Of a stretch of 64,000 nucleotides of DNA, positions 18,712-28,558 are shown in pieces (within the stretch, counting starts at the first letter, position 1; each line of letters starts with the position of its first letter). The notes under the pieces are model-generated. The model was not told the DNA's origin. It saw only the letters and a program-made list of their open reading frames with translations, and searched no databases. Source of the stretch: Aphanothece sp. CMT-3BRIN-NPC111 (GTDB lineage: Bacteria; Cyanobacteriota; Cyanobacteriia; Cyanobacteriales; JAHHGU01); the NCBI GenBank assembly GCA_019359765.1, contig JAHHGU010000010.1, positions 62,001 to 126,000 on the forward strand. The letters run 5' to 3'. The position numbers and the translations under genes were made by a program.

Positions 18712-19812
18712 ATGAGCGAAATTTCCCCAAGTCCCAAACCCTGTACTCGTTGCGAATGCTTGCCCAGCCCTATTCAGTCAACCGGAAGGCTATATCTATG
18801 GTTTCCTGTGAAGCATAGCCTGACTAAAGTCATCCAGAAGCTGAAATTAGCCGGAGTTGACGCCCAGTTACTCAAAGATGGGCAAACCTTAAGCATTACT
18901 TTAGCAGCACCCCAAAGTCCAGAGTTGAGTAACATCTTGACGACCACATTGACTAATCGAGAGTTAAAGGATACGCAGACTCTTTTCGTAAGTGGTATGC
19001 AGGAACCCCAGCTTGAGGATTTTCCCAAAGTCACCTCACTGCGGCAGTTCATTAGTCTTAATCAGGCCAGTTGGTTACTAGAGATACTAGCAGCCAAGCG
19101 GGTCACCAGTCATTTTCAGCCAATTGTTGAGGCTAATGATACTAAGATTGTCTTTGCTCAAGAAGCGTTGCTACGGGGTATCGCTGCCGATGGCAGCTTG
19201 ATTAATCCAGGTTCAATGCTAGATGTGGCTAATGATGCAGGTTTATTGCCGCAGCTTGACTCTGTAGCTCGGAAAAGCGCCATTTTTCAGGCGGGACGCC
19301 ACTGTATTCAAGAAAAATTATTTATCAATTTCAGCCCCACGTCGATTTACGATCCAGTCTCTTGCCTGCGTTCGACACTCACTGCCATTAAGGAAGTAGG
19401 CATTCCTCACGAGCGTATTGTTTTTGAGGTGATTGAGTCAGATCGGATACAAGATGTCCATCACCTCAAAAACATCCTGAAGTTTTATCGAGAAGCGGGT
19501 TTCAAAGTTGCTTTAGATGACTTTGGAGCTGGTTACTCCAACCTCAACCTGCTCCACCAGTTGCGCCCCGATTTTCTCAAACTGGATATGGAGTTAATTC
19601 GCAATGTGCATCTCGATCCTTATAAGGCTTTAATTACAGAGAAGATTTTGGAAATCGCTCAGCGTTTAAACATTAAGACCATTGCTGAAGGGATTGAATC
19701 AACAGAGGAACTCTGCTGGGTCAAGGAACACGGGGCTAACTTTGTACAAGGTTATTTGATTGCTAAACCTTCTATGTTGCCTGTAACAACCACGCCTTAC
19801 ATTGCTGCGTAG
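18712..19812 (+). CDS. EAL-domain c-di-GMP phosphodiesterase
   Basis: The N-terminal 130 residues hold a short Cys-rich start (PCTRCECLP) and a small alpha/beta region. The EAL domain follows: signature EALLRG, FINFSPTSI (Asn), VFEVIESD (Glu), ALDDFGAGYSN (Asp pair), FLKLD (Lys), IAEGIES (Glu) and FVQGYLIAKP (Gln). All catalytic residues are present, so hydrolysis of c-di-GMP to pGpG is expected. An in-frame ATG at 18640 would add 24 residues of doubtful character; neither start has a strong ribosome site, and 18712 is chosen because family-like sequence begins there. Divergent from the diguanylate cyclase gene. Confidence 0.9.
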   Translation: MSEISPSPKPCTRCECLPSPIQSTGRLYLWFPVKHSLTKVIQKLKLAGVDAQLLKDGQTLSITLAAPQSPELSNILTTTLTNRELKDTQTLFVSGMQEPQLEDFPKVTSLRQFISLNQASWLLEILAAKRVTSHFQPIVEANDTKIVFAQEALLRGIAADGSLINPGSMLDVANDAGLLPQLDSVARKSAIFQAGRHCIQEKLFINFSPTSIYDPVSCLRSTLTAIKEVGIPHERIVFEVIESDRIQDVHHLKNILKFYREAGFKVALDDFGAGYSNLNLLHQLRPDFLKLDMELIRNVHLDPYKALITEKILEIAQRLNIKTIAEGIESTEELCWVKEHGANFVQGYLIAKPSMLPVTTTPYIAA

Positions 19813-19885
19813 AGCAATCTCGCCCCCGCTATTTTTATGCTGGAAAGTTCGGCTAATAGATTTGCAAAGGCGGACATCCTAGACT

Positions 19886-20200
19886 TTAAACATTGCGATC
19901 GCTCTGCCCTTCTCGGAGTTCCACTACATATTTTTCCAGTTCAGCCGCCCGGTGCGTAGCAGTGTGTTCTGCCAGGGCGCGGGCGCGATCGCCAATTGCC
20001 AATCGTTCTGCTTCCGGTATTTCCCGTAAATAACGCAACACATCTTCTGTAGAATCGGCGATGAGGATTTCTTTGCCAATCTCAAAGATAGTATCAAGTC
20101 CTTGCCAGCGATCGCTAATAATCGGAGTCGCACACGCACCAGCCTCAACTAGTCGCACGCTGGGAGAATATCCAGCTCGCATCATGTCAGCGCGTGTCAT
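19886..20200 (-). pseudogene. C-terminal fragment of a CgeB-like glycosyltransferase
   Basis: Only 104 residues remain: TRADMMRAGYSPSVRLVEAG, CATPIISDRWQGLDTIFE, EILIADSTEDVLRYLRE and AEHTATHRAAELE. This is the nucleotide-sugar-binding C-terminal end of a CgeB/GT-B type transferase, normally about 350-400 residues. The N-terminal domain is absent: four bases upstream of the ATG the sequence becomes a heptameric TTTTGTA array and then the hairpin repeat. A second fragment of a related gene lies at 24250-24372, on the far side of the sacsin-like remnant. Confidence 0.75.
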
Positions 20201-20203
20201 TCG

Positions 20204-20250
20204 ATTTTGTATTTTGTATTTTGTATTTTGTATTTTGGATTTTGGATTTG
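20204..20250. repeat. Heptameric tandem repeat (ATTTTGT)n
   Basis: About four perfect ATTTTGT units are followed by ATTTTGG variants. This is a short tandem repeat of STRR type at the breakpoint of the glycosyltransferase fragment. Confidence 0.85.
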
Positions 20251-20254
20251 CACT

Positions 20255-20296
20255 CCCCTATTAAATTGGGGGCTTGAATCAGATTATCTTGGTCAT
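20255..20296. repeat. Dispersed hairpin repeat, diverged copy
   Basis: CCCC TATTAAATT GGGGG CTTGAA is followed by ATTATCTTGGTCAT. The outer CCCC/GGGG, the CTTGAA tail and the TTGGTCAT end match the elements at 2678, 11058 and 43300. The inner stem is lost and the heptamers are reduced. Confidence 0.6.
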
Positions 20297-20307
20297 AGTG
20301 CAATGAT

Positions 20308-20634
20308 TTAATTAGTAACTTCAATTCGCTTAAATTTAACTGATTCAGATTGATAACTTTCACCTGACATAATCGGTTGGTATTGTTTAATCTCCTCAGG
20401 GGGTAAAAGTTCTAATATTTTATGCCAGTTTAGGAATAAAGCATTATGGCTAGTACCGGAATTATCATTAAATCTCATTAAATTATCTTGAGTCTCATTC
20501 TGTAAAGTTGTCAGATTACTTGATTTGCTCCTGAATTCTGACTCAGCTAGCTTTAAATTATTCCAAATATCCCTGATTTGGATGATCTTATCTAATTTAT
20601 TATCTTGATGAGTGACTATTAGCAGCTCATTTTT
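20308..20634 (-). pseudogene. Open coding-like frame without a start codon, downstream of the sacsin-like fragments
   Basis: One hundred and eight codons are open between a TAA at 20635-20637 and the TAA at 20308-20310, with protein-like composition: NKLDKIIQIRDIWNNLKLAE, FLNWHKILELLPPEEI and ESVKFKRIEV. There is no ATG, GTG or TTG before the internal ATG in DNLMRF. Seven T bases (20630-20636) lie at the junction with the upstream gene. It may be the frame-shifted C-terminus of the sacsin-like protein or a decayed small gene. Confidence 0.4.
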
Positions 20635-20639
20635 TTATC

Positions 20640-21974
20640 TTATTGGGCAATTTTTGACCATTCAGCTTCTTGGAGACAAATCAGAGAGGAACGAACGCTA
20701 GATATTTTTACTGTAGCTTGAATTTCTGGTAATTGTAAAGTTTTGCTAGAAAGCTCGTAAGCATCTTGAGTGTTATCTTGGATAAAATTACTATAGCCAA
20801 CCCATTGATAAAAAGCTATAGCCCACTGCTGTCCCCATTTCTCTACCTTACCTAAATCAAAACTATCTTCTAGTGTAGCCAAAGAGGCTAGAAAGTTATC
20901 ATCAATTGATAAAGACTTAATTCGTAACTCGTCAAGTAAGCACTTAATATTTCTTGGTTCTGCATCAATAATACTAGCTAGGGGCAGCAGATTTTTTAAT
21001 GCATACTGACCTAGCTGATTGTTTATACTTTCTGCAAGATAGCAGATTATTATGAATTTGCTATCACTAGAGATAATATGAAAAATTATCTTGAATTTGT
21101 CAAAATAATAAATTCCTGGTATTTTCGAAGCCATCCTGTTTTCATCTTTCAATAGTAAATCTACAGTAATTAGACTAGCTGGTAAAACTTTAGCCGTTGT
21201 TAGCCAGGTAATATCGACTACGGGTTCAGAGTCCTGTTCATGAAAAATTAACCGTCTCAAACCAGAGATGAATTCTCTAGAATTAAGCGTACTTTGCCAT
21301 TCTTGACACCAATCATTACCCTTGGTATTAAATGCAGTGCTTACCTCCATTGGACGTTCAATCGCATCTCTAAGTAAAGAAAAAATTCCTGCGGATTTAG
21401 CAAGTTTTACAGAAACTTGAGAGTGTAATATGAGATTAGGGTCAATGTAGTCCTTGTGCCAAGGTGCATCGGCAATAAAAACTTGGTCTGCAAGGCGTAG
21501 TTGACTGTTAGCAGTTAGCACAGGTAAATTTTTAACAGAACGCCCCTCTAAAGATAATTGGGCTTCAAGGCGCTGTAATACTTGTATGGCGTAGTTAAAG
21601 TCTTCTTTATTTAGAGGTATGTTCTTGTACTCAGAGGCTAACTCTTGGAGGAAGTCTAGGTAATCTTCTACATTGGGCGATCGCTTTTGACCTAAAAGTT
21701 CATAAACCTCACCTGTTCGATGGGTAAAAGGTATAGTGACGCGGCGACTTCCGAAAAAAGGGACATCATTCTGAAAAGCGTGTATTGGCTTCCAAAACTT
21801 ATCTGTAAACTCATCCCACAGGCATTTGCGGTTTTGAAAACGCTCTTTAACTTGTCGTCGTTGCTCATCAGTTGTAGGACTTTCTACAAAAGTAGAATAA
21901 AGATATTTGTATACAGCTTTAACTGATGTTAAGGTATCCATACCTTTTTTTATTGTTTTTATTTCATCTGTCAT
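20640..21974 (-). pseudogene. Sacsin-like protein, C-terminal fragment
   Basis: About 444 residues. Starting at ATG 21974 it overlaps the end of the upstream fragment by 11 bp (ATGACAGATGA). SVKAVYKYLYS continues what looks like one ancestral polypeptide (upstream LIGLWEN, downstream DEIKT), which favours a frameshift, although translational coupling of two genes is not excluded. The middle includes KNLPVLTANSQL and QVFIADAPWHKDYI, the style of sacsin-type repeats in which a supposed default value or landmark is followed by a short strand. No catalytic motif is seen. Function unknown. Confidence 0.5.
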
Positions 21975-24210
21975 TTTCCCAAAGCCCAATTAATGTATCA
22001 AAATGATCTAGTACCCTATTTGGCTCTATCGGTTGAAAGCCAAGAGCGTTCCTAATTTCTACCTTCAATAAGTTCCGCTGGCTACGAGCGAATATAGGTT
22101 TTTGGCTAGCAACTAAATGAGCATCTTGAATGAAGCATACATCTTTAGCACGATATAGCCTATTTTCAGGTGTTATAACACCAGCATATTCCTGAAGTTT
22201 CTCCGGCTGGCGCTCAACAGGAAGCCAGGGTTTATCTCGAATTGCTTCGATTAGTTCTTTAGTTCCATTATTTACTTTTGCTTCTTTGATGTCTTCCCAA
22301 TTATCTACAATGTAGTTAAAAACTTCTATACACGCATCAGCAACCGCATCAGAACCAGAAATATTGGCTTTCTGAATTAGATTATCTACACAGGCTAACA
22401 AATCATCTGCACTAGGTTTGGCCTGCATTCCCAAGGACTCAAAAAAATCGAGCCAGAGTGGAGAATCCTGCAAATAAAATTCCATATCGGGAATGGCAGC
22501 TTTATTTCCGAGAATACGGCTAACTATTTCACTTTCAGGAGTATATATTAAGGCAGGCGATCGCAATCTTCCATCAGTGCAACGCACCAGACGTGCTTTC
22601 TTAATTTCCTCCTTGAGTGTAGCTAAAGTCTGAGGTTCACCCTGTAGTTCCTTTTTGGCTTCACGTAGATTATCTCGAATCCATGCCAGCACTGTTAACT
22701 GTTCATCAGAAGCAAGGGACAAATACTCAGGCAACAAGCAATCTTTAATTAGTCTGGCACGATTCAGTACTGGAACTTCTAGCAGGCGGAATAGTGGCAA
22801 CCATTCCTTTTTAGCTGTTCCTAAACGCAAAAGTCTTAAAGTGCCAGCGATTTCTGGTGGTTCGTATCCATCACCAGGAATATATATATTTTCATCGTTT
22901 AAGCTGACAAGCTCATCTGAATTTGTGGGATAAATCGGTAGTTGTCGCAGTTGCGTATACTTATCAGAGCGATATTCTCTTTCACCCGTGAGCCAACGCT
23001 TATCTGACAGAAAGTTTAAGATAGATGTATAGTACTTTCGGTCATAAAGTGGCAGATATTGCTCGTAACGTAAATAAATATACTTTGTAACAGTTGAGCC
23101 TGTAATTAACCAAATCAGTTTTCCAGGATGTTGCTTTATAAAATTGTCTATCGCCTCCTCAAGATTTGGTGGTGCTTTTATAAGGGGAACTCCAAAATAT
23201 TTGACTGCGGCAACAGTTTCGTCATTGATCTCAGATAGACGCAATAAAGGAGTGTTAAAAAATCCCCCTTTATGAAGCTTGCCATCATCTCCTGGAACCA
23301 GTGGGGCTGCTTTTAGTTCCTCTAGTGGCAAATATCTTTGATTGACATTTGCAAAGTAACGGTAAACCAGAGTTAGCCATTTGGCGTTTGGGGGATTGGG
23401 TGCATCAGGTTCCCACTCATATACTTTTGACTGCGAACCAATTACATTAACCAGTTTCTTTGCTACTTCTGTGACGTCCATATTGGAAACGCCAACTCGA
23501 TTGAATAGAGACACCTGATTGTATAAATTTGCATGGATGAACCATTCAGGATAATTGGCAAATATCTGCCTTGCTTTCTCATCCGCAATATAGATAGTTC
23601 CTATGGGGTTATATCCGAATACTTGCAAAGTATCATTAGCAAGAATCGCTAACGGTAACCCGCGTAAGTCTCTATGACCATCACTAATACAATACTGGAG
23701 TATATCAACAATCCACTGCCTATTGCGTAGGCTTGCTTTAGGCGCATCCTGTAAAGGAACTCCCAGCGGTTTATTTTCAGTTAAATGTTTACGCAAGTCA
23801 GCAGGCTTAAATGTCTCTATGTGACAATTTGCCTCTTTAAAAGCTGACAAAATTGCGGTGGGTAAAGGCGGGTCAGGAATATAAATATTATCTGCACACA
23901 AAGGCGATACTAATTTTTTCCACCAGTCACCAGAGAGAACTTTGACTGTTGGCGGAGTTACCCAAGTGTGGTTTACTGTTGAACGTACAACATTTTTTTG
24001 GTACAAAAGCTGAGTAACATAGCGATGTAGTTCTTCTAAAGCTTTGCTAACAGTTATTTTATTTACAGGCCAAAGCTTGTAAAATTCATCTCGATTATCT
24101 TTGCCGATGTCTTCTACTAAATCAGCAATTAAGTTAGCACAGGCAAAAGTTACTTGATATTGGCAAAAATTTTGTTTTGGAAACGCAAAGTTACGCAAAG
24201 TTAACGCCAA
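21964..24210 (-). pseudogene. Sacsin-like (SRR-type) giant protein, 5'-truncated
   Basis: The 748-residue frame contains sacsin-type segments such as DLRGLPLAILANDTLQVFG, QLRQLPIYPTNSDEL and LEELKAAPLVPGDDGKL. Full-length bacterial relatives carry an N-terminal Hsp90-like ATPase and are well over 1,000 residues; here that ATPase is absent. The first residues (from TTG 24210) are encoded by a dispersed repeat of the CGCAAAGTTA type, so the true 5' end has been replaced. The frame ends at a TGA overlapping the next fragment. Base composition is lower in GC than in neighbouring housekeeping genes, which fits an accessory, perhaps defence-related, origin; that role is inference. Confidence 0.55.
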
Positions 24211-24249
24211 GGTACGCAGAGAATAAATTGACTGGGAGCAAGAGGTCTA

Positions 24250-24372
24250 CTAATTAGCTGAGTTTGAAATAGCCGCATTTTGCTGCATACCTTCGAGTTC
24301 TGCGTATATATTAAGAAGTTCATCAACGCGATGAGTGCAGGTGTGTTTTTGCAAGATAGTTTGGTATCCGCT
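24250..24372 (-). pseudogene. Second glycosyltransferase C-terminal fragment
   Basis: A 40-codon stretch reads GYQTILQKHTCTHRVDELLN, then IYAELEGMQQ, ending at TAG. HTCTHRVDELL is the typical C-terminal end of CgeB-like glycosyltransferases, comparable with AEHTATHRAAELE in the fragment at 19886. No start or upstream domain is present; farther upstream are AAAGAGGAAAG-type repeats up to the membrane-protein gene. The rest of 24211-24554 shows no gene. Confidence 0.55.
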
Positions 24373-24554
24373 TAGGCAACTCCTCAGTAGACAAACGCCC
24401 TAACCGCACAACTCCTCTTTCCTCTTTCTCTTTGCATCTTTGCAGTTCATTATAAGGTGTTAAAGTAAATTCCGTATGAGTTGTATTGCAGAATAACCAC
24501 GTAAAGACGTTTTGGCGGAACTTTTTGTTATGGTACAAAAAATTGTTTTTACTA

Positions 24555-25280
24555 TTATTTAGATTTTTGTGGCTTTGTGCCATTTAAGATGTTAAATCGT
24601 ATATCAAAATTTTGCATATATAAGTTCATGTAAGACATCAAAGCATAGCTAAATATTACAATTCCCATCATTTCCAAAAATTCTTCTGCATTCGTGATTA
24701 GTGCGTATCCCAGGTTCCGTTGACCGTATAAATCGGCATAGTATCCGCCGATCATCTCCATCCCCAGGGCACCTCCTACATAAATTAGTCCTGACAGGAA
24801 AAAGAGAGGTCTGCTCTTTCGGGGAAGATTAGTAAGAAACTTGAGATAAGATTTAGTGAATATAAGAACAAAGATAACCCCAGGAATTACCCAAATGTAG
24901 TAAAAGATTCCTCCTAAGTGGAATGCGGAGCGTAAGTCTGGGATAATTAGTATTTCGTGAATACTTATCGTTTCATCTAAGGATAGAAATAAAAATATAA
25001 AGGATAGGGCTTTCCAATGACCAAAATAGCGATCGCTATCTACCTTCTTAGCCGCAGCAATGATGGCTAGCAAAATTGCACAAAACAATAATGTAAATGA
25101 TTGATACCACGTAGGATAATTTAGCTCCTTGTCGAGGATAAAGAAATTTATCCAATCTTGACGATAGTTAAATACGTACCTGGCGTACTGTAAAATTATG
25201 CTGACAAGGGTGAAGCAGCTCGCTACGATAGCCAGAATTTTCGCGATTCTAATAGGGGAAATAGAAATTTCAAATTTCAA
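24555..25280 (-). CDS. Multi-pass membrane protein of unknown function
   Basis: This protein of 241 residues has about six hydrophobic segments (near 12-32, 60-77, 90-104, 125-145, 158-175 and 200-222). Acidic and His motifs sit in or next to membrane helices: SLDETISIHE, LGMEMIGG and NAEEFLEMMG. The spacing of Glu and His residues could suggest a metal site, but that is speculation. I recognise it only as a conserved bacterial membrane protein without a named function. A lysine-rich tail ends the protein. It starts at ATG 25280. The gene lies between the decayed region and the palindrome at 25366. Confidence 0.7.
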   Translation of the reverse strand: MKFEISISPIRIAKILAIVASCFTLVSIILQYARYVFNYRQDWINFFILDKELNYPTWYQSFTLLFCAILLAIIAAAKKVDSDRYFGHWKALSFIFLFLSLDETISIHEILIIPDLRSAFHLGGIFYYIWVIPGVIFVLIFTKSYLKFLTNLPRKSRPLFFLSGLIYVGGALGMEMIGGYYADLYGQRNLGYALITNAEEFLEMMGIVIFSYALMSYMNLYMQNFDIRFNILNGTKPQKSK

Positions 25281-25365
25281 GACAAATTACCTTTGATAAT
25301 TTAACAAGGGGAAACTCCAGCCCCAGTCGTTTTATTTTATAGATGCACGACAGTATCTCAAGGAA

Positions 25366-25393
25366 GTAGAGACGCGAAATTTCGCGTCTCTAC
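25366..25393. repeat. GTAGAGACG palindrome, third copy
   Basis: GTAGAGACGCGAAA is followed directly by its reverse complement, 28 bp in all, 10 bp beyond the stop of the GT39-type gene. Same outer arm as 937-964 and 13909-13936. It could end transcription of that gene. Confidence 0.75.
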
Positions 25394-25403
25394 AAGATCT
25401 TGT

Positions 25404-27200
25404 TCATAGGCAGTGATAAAGTCGATACTTATAGCCAGCGACCTTGGGTAGGGAACGGGAGTCAATAACGCACTTTTGTGCTTCTGGCTCGATAGTAGCT
25501 GTGAAATTTACCGTCCACAGATCTAATGGTCGTGGGAGTTGCGTGATCGCTCTGTAGAGGGCATCGGTAACAGTTCGGGAATCATCGCCTTTATGTGCTA
25601 AGAGAAACTGAGGGTTACTCGTGATAGAAGCTGTTGCTGTTGGTGTTAATGCTCCCAATGAGGCGCGCTTGAACTCGAATGCTAACCCCATCATTGCTCT
25701 CGTTTCATGGTGTGTTTTGTGAAGCGTAGCAATAAGAACTGGCACCTGAGACATTTCTTGGATTTTGGGAACTAAAATATCAGGGCGTTTGGATTTTTGA
25801 TAGGCAACATTGGAGACTACTGTTAGTCCACCGAGGAAACCCATTACCAAAATTAGCATGACCGCTTTTTTCCCTCTTGATTTGAGGAAATTAAGCATAG
25901 ATTGCTGACGCTCACTCCATGCCTCCCCTGTCCCGGTGATTACGGTAGAAGCATCCCAACAAATAGCCAGGCTAGATCCTAGCAAAACTATCACAGATGG
26001 AAAGTAGACAAAGTGATAACGAGCAGCCAAGGTTAAATCAGCACCTAGACCGTAAGTAATGCAGAAGAACAGGGCGATCGCAGCTATTGTAAACCCACCC
26101 AAAGTTTGAAGAGTCAAAGCGGAAATAGGTTGCCCCATCTGGATTCTGAGGCTACTGATGAAGATTGGTAGCGCCCAAAGGATAAACATTACTACAACTA
26201 GACCAGAGGCGATCGCAATTGGTAAAGCTACACCTTCCACTGGCAACAACGCCAGCATAGTGATTATCCATGCCAAAAGTCGAGCAATCGGTTCCAGCCA
26301 GTCGCTGAAGATATTACCGCTGTAAATCCATTGCGTCAGCTCGTTATCAGAAACATCCTGCAAGGCAGGTATCCACACTAAGCCTCCCACCAGGGTGCCC
26401 GCAGCGACAGCGTAGATCCGCCACCAATGAAAGTGGAAAGTTTGGCGATTAAATTTTAAATCCCTGATCCAAAATCCCAGCAAAACCAACGCCTCAGCAC
26501 AAAGGCCAAGGACGAAGAAGTAATGAACCGCAATACCTAAGCTGTTCGCCCCCACCCAGATTAATCCCACCCAGATAGGCAAGCGAGTACGGCTGTGGAT
26601 AGTCCGTACAGCAACTACTAGACAACACAGAGAAGCAATAAGTAACAAAATTGTCAAGGTATAGTGGCGAGCTTCCTGAGCCAGAAATATACCATAGGGG
26701 GAAACTGCCATCATTGCTGCTGCCATTTGACCCACTAAGCGGGAGCGAAAGGCAAAGCAACCGAAGCCAAATATGGCGGGAATTGAGGCTACACCCAAAA
26801 CGGCACTGAGCGATCGCTCTCCCCACAATGAAACCAGTCCTCCTACTGTGGGAAACAGCTTCATCCACAGGTGAGCTAGCACAAAGTAGACTGGGGGATG
26901 GGTACTCTCTGTCATCAAGTGGTCGATAACTGCTCTGATGCCAGCTTCCGGGTGAGGTTGCAGGGGTTGTAGGAGAGTATCTAGCGCGATCGCTCGATCC
27001 AGCGGCACTGTCTGTAAACTATTACCTAAGCTAAAAACAAGCGTGGCTAACTCAATGGTCGAAGGAGGCTTCGACGCTAAATTGGTAAAGCGTAGACCAG
27101 TTCCGATGGCTATCCACAATAAAAGTAGCAGGGGATGAAACCAGTAGCTCGCCCAAGTTGGGATTTTGAATTGGGGATTTTTAATTATTAGATCAAGCAC
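25404..27200 (-). CDS. Membrane glycosyltransferase, GT39/ArnT-like
   Basis: This 598-residue integral membrane protein has about 11-12 hydrophobic segments. Near the N-terminus the first periplasmic loop contains GLRFTNL, several acidic residues and ESTHPPVYFVLAHLWMKLFP, the H-P-P-x-Y feature of PMT/ArnT-like transferases that use polyprenyl-linked sugars. It probably glycosylates lipid or protein on the outer side of the cytoplasmic membrane. The start is GTG 27200; the first residues (IIKNPQFKI) derive from a short intergenic repeat, so a later start is possible. It lies just downstream of the lpx genes on the same strand, which would suit envelope modification. Confidence 0.8.
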   Translation of the reverse strand: MLDLIIKNPQFKIPTWASYWFHPLLLLLWIAIGTGLRFTNLASKPPSTIELATLVFSLGNSLQTVPLDRAIALDTLLQPLQPHPEAGIRAVIDHLMTESTHPPVYFVLAHLWMKLFPTVGGLVSLWGERSLSAVLGVASIPAIFGFGCFAFRSRLVGQMAAAMMAVSPYGIFLAQEARHYTLTILLLIASLCCLVVAVRTIHSRTRLPIWVGLIWVGANSLGIAVHYFFVLGLCAEALVLLGFWIRDLKFNRQTFHFHWWRIYAVAAGTLVGGLVWIPALQDVSDNELTQWIYSGNIFSDWLEPIARLLAWIITMLALLPVEGVALPIAIASGLVVVMFILWALPIFISSLRIQMGQPISALTLQTLGGFTIAAIALFFCITYGLGADLTLAARYHFVYFPSVIVLLGSSLAICWDASTVITGTGEAWSERQQSMLNFLKSRGKKAVMLILVMGFLGGLTVVSNVAYQKSKRPDILVPKIQEMSQVPVLIATLHKTHHETRAMMGLAFEFKRASLGALTPTATASITSNPQFLLAHKGDDSRTVTDALYRAITQLPRPLDLWTVNFTATIEPEAQKCVIDSRSLPKVAGYKYRLYHCL

Positions 27201-27274
27201 TAATAGTGAACATAAATAAACATAGCCATGCTACCTTGTCTAGCTGAGTTTATTTATATCTAGCTATTTAATCG

Positions 27275-28558
27275 CTAAAGCAATTGGAGAATTTCACCAG
27301 CTGCGCGATCGCATACTCCCACTTCCCCTAAAGAACGGCGCATTTCCTCATAGCCTGCCAAAGTTTGCTGACGTCTTTGGGGATTAAGCAGAAGTTCTAG
27401 GGCTTCTCGGACAAGATTTTCCGGTGTAGCTTGCTCCTGTAGCAACTCGGGCACAATTGGCTTCATATCCACCAGGTTAGGTGGAGACACAAAGGGGATG
27501 GAAACTTTTAGGAAGGTACGGGCAATCCAGATTGTCATCGGGCTGACGCGGTATGTAACTACCTGCGGTACGTCTAGCAGGGCAAGCTCCAAGTTCACAG
27601 TACCGGATTTGGTAATTGCTAGGTCAGCAGCTGCAAGCACTTCTGGGGTTTGATCGGCGATGAGGGTGGCACGCAGACCGTAATCCTGAATAGCTTGTTC
27701 AATCTGACGTCGATACGTTTCTAGGGATAGGGGAATCCAGAAGTGAACCTGGGGCAACTGGGCTTGAATTTGTTGAGCAGCCTGGAAAATTACCGGCAGG
27801 AGATACTTGAGTTCCTGACGTCGGGAGGCTGGTATCAGAGCGATCGCCACTTGAGATGGCTCAATCCCCAATGCTGCCCGCGCCTTCTCCCGGTTAGGGA
27901 ACCCTTGTATACGGTCTACCAGAGGATGGCCCACCCAGCTGACCGATGCTCCCCGCTCTTTGAAGTAACGAGCTTCTTCGGGAAAAATCGCCAGTAGCCG
28001 GTCAGTTATCTCTACAATCTTTTCCGTGTCCCGCAGACCTAGCGACCACACCCACTGCTGCGGGGAGATGTAATACACCACCGGCACAGAAGGCAGCTGA
28101 CGTCGTACATAACCGCCAATGGTCAGATTTGGTCGCATGTAATCAATTAGCACTACTAGGTCAGGTGGGTGTTGCTGGAGATATTGTTTAGCACGCCGCT
28201 GAATTTGTAGGGTTGGTAAAACATAAGGTAGTGCTTCCAGAATTCCTACAGAACCGATGCCAGTAGTATCGCCCAGGAGAATCGCCCCAGACGCGGCCAT
28301 GCGCGAGCCTCCCAGTGCCACAATCTCTAATTCCAGCCCAGTTGCTTTTGCTTGCCGCTTCAAGGCGTCAATCAGTAGCGCCCCCTGTAAATCTCCAGAA
28401 ACCTCCCCGGTGCTGATAAAAATTCGCCGGGGGGCAGAAGCTTCGGGTGAAGTTGCCTTTGTTGCCAGTTGGGGAAACAGGTGGTCAGGGGAATAATTGA
28501 GATTTAAAGTCTCCCCTGCTTCTTTGCTCCCCTGCTCCTGTGCGCCTGTTCTCCTCAC
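27275..28558 (-). CDS. lpxB: Lipid-A-disaccharide synthase LpxB
   Basis: LpxB joins UDP-2,3-diacylglucosamine to lipid X. Family features: RIFISTGEVSGDLQGA near residue 45, PDLVVLIDYMRPN, VYYISPQQWVW, FPEEARYFKERG, VGHPLVD, ALIPASRRQELKYLLP and AITKSGTVNLE. The start overlaps the lpxA stop (ATGA), implying coupling. The first 45 residues before the conserved core are repeat-like and unconserved, so a later start is possible. It is the last gene of the bamA-lpxC-fabZ-lpxA-lpxB cluster; inner-membrane peripheral enzyme. Confidence 0.93.
   Translation of the reverse strand: MRRTGAQEQGSKEAGETLNLNYSPDHLFPQLATKATSPEASAPRRIFISTGEVSGDLQGALLIDALKRQAKATGLELEIVALGGSRMAASGAILLGDTTGIGSVGILEALPYVLPTLQIQRRAKQYLQQHPPDLVVLIDYMRPNLTIGGYVRRQLPSVPVVYYISPQQWVWSLGLRDTEKIVEITDRLLAIFPEEARYFKERGASVSWVGHPLVDRIQGFPNREKARAALGIEPSQVAIALIPASRRQELKYLLPVIFQAAQQIQAQLPQVHFWIPLSLETYRRQIEQAIQDYGLRATLIADQTPEVLAAADLAITKSGTVNLELALLDVPQVVTYRVSPMTIWIARTFLKVSIPFVSPPNLVDMKPIVPELLQEQATPENLVREALELLLNPQRRQQTLAGYEEMRRSLGEVGVCDRAAGEILQLL

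Noticed and set aside
24323..24583. 86-codon minus-strand reading frame
   Set aside because: Composed of AAAGAGGAAAG-type repeat and the out-of-frame reading of the glycosyltransferase fragment; overlaps the membrane protein stop and has no family resemblance.
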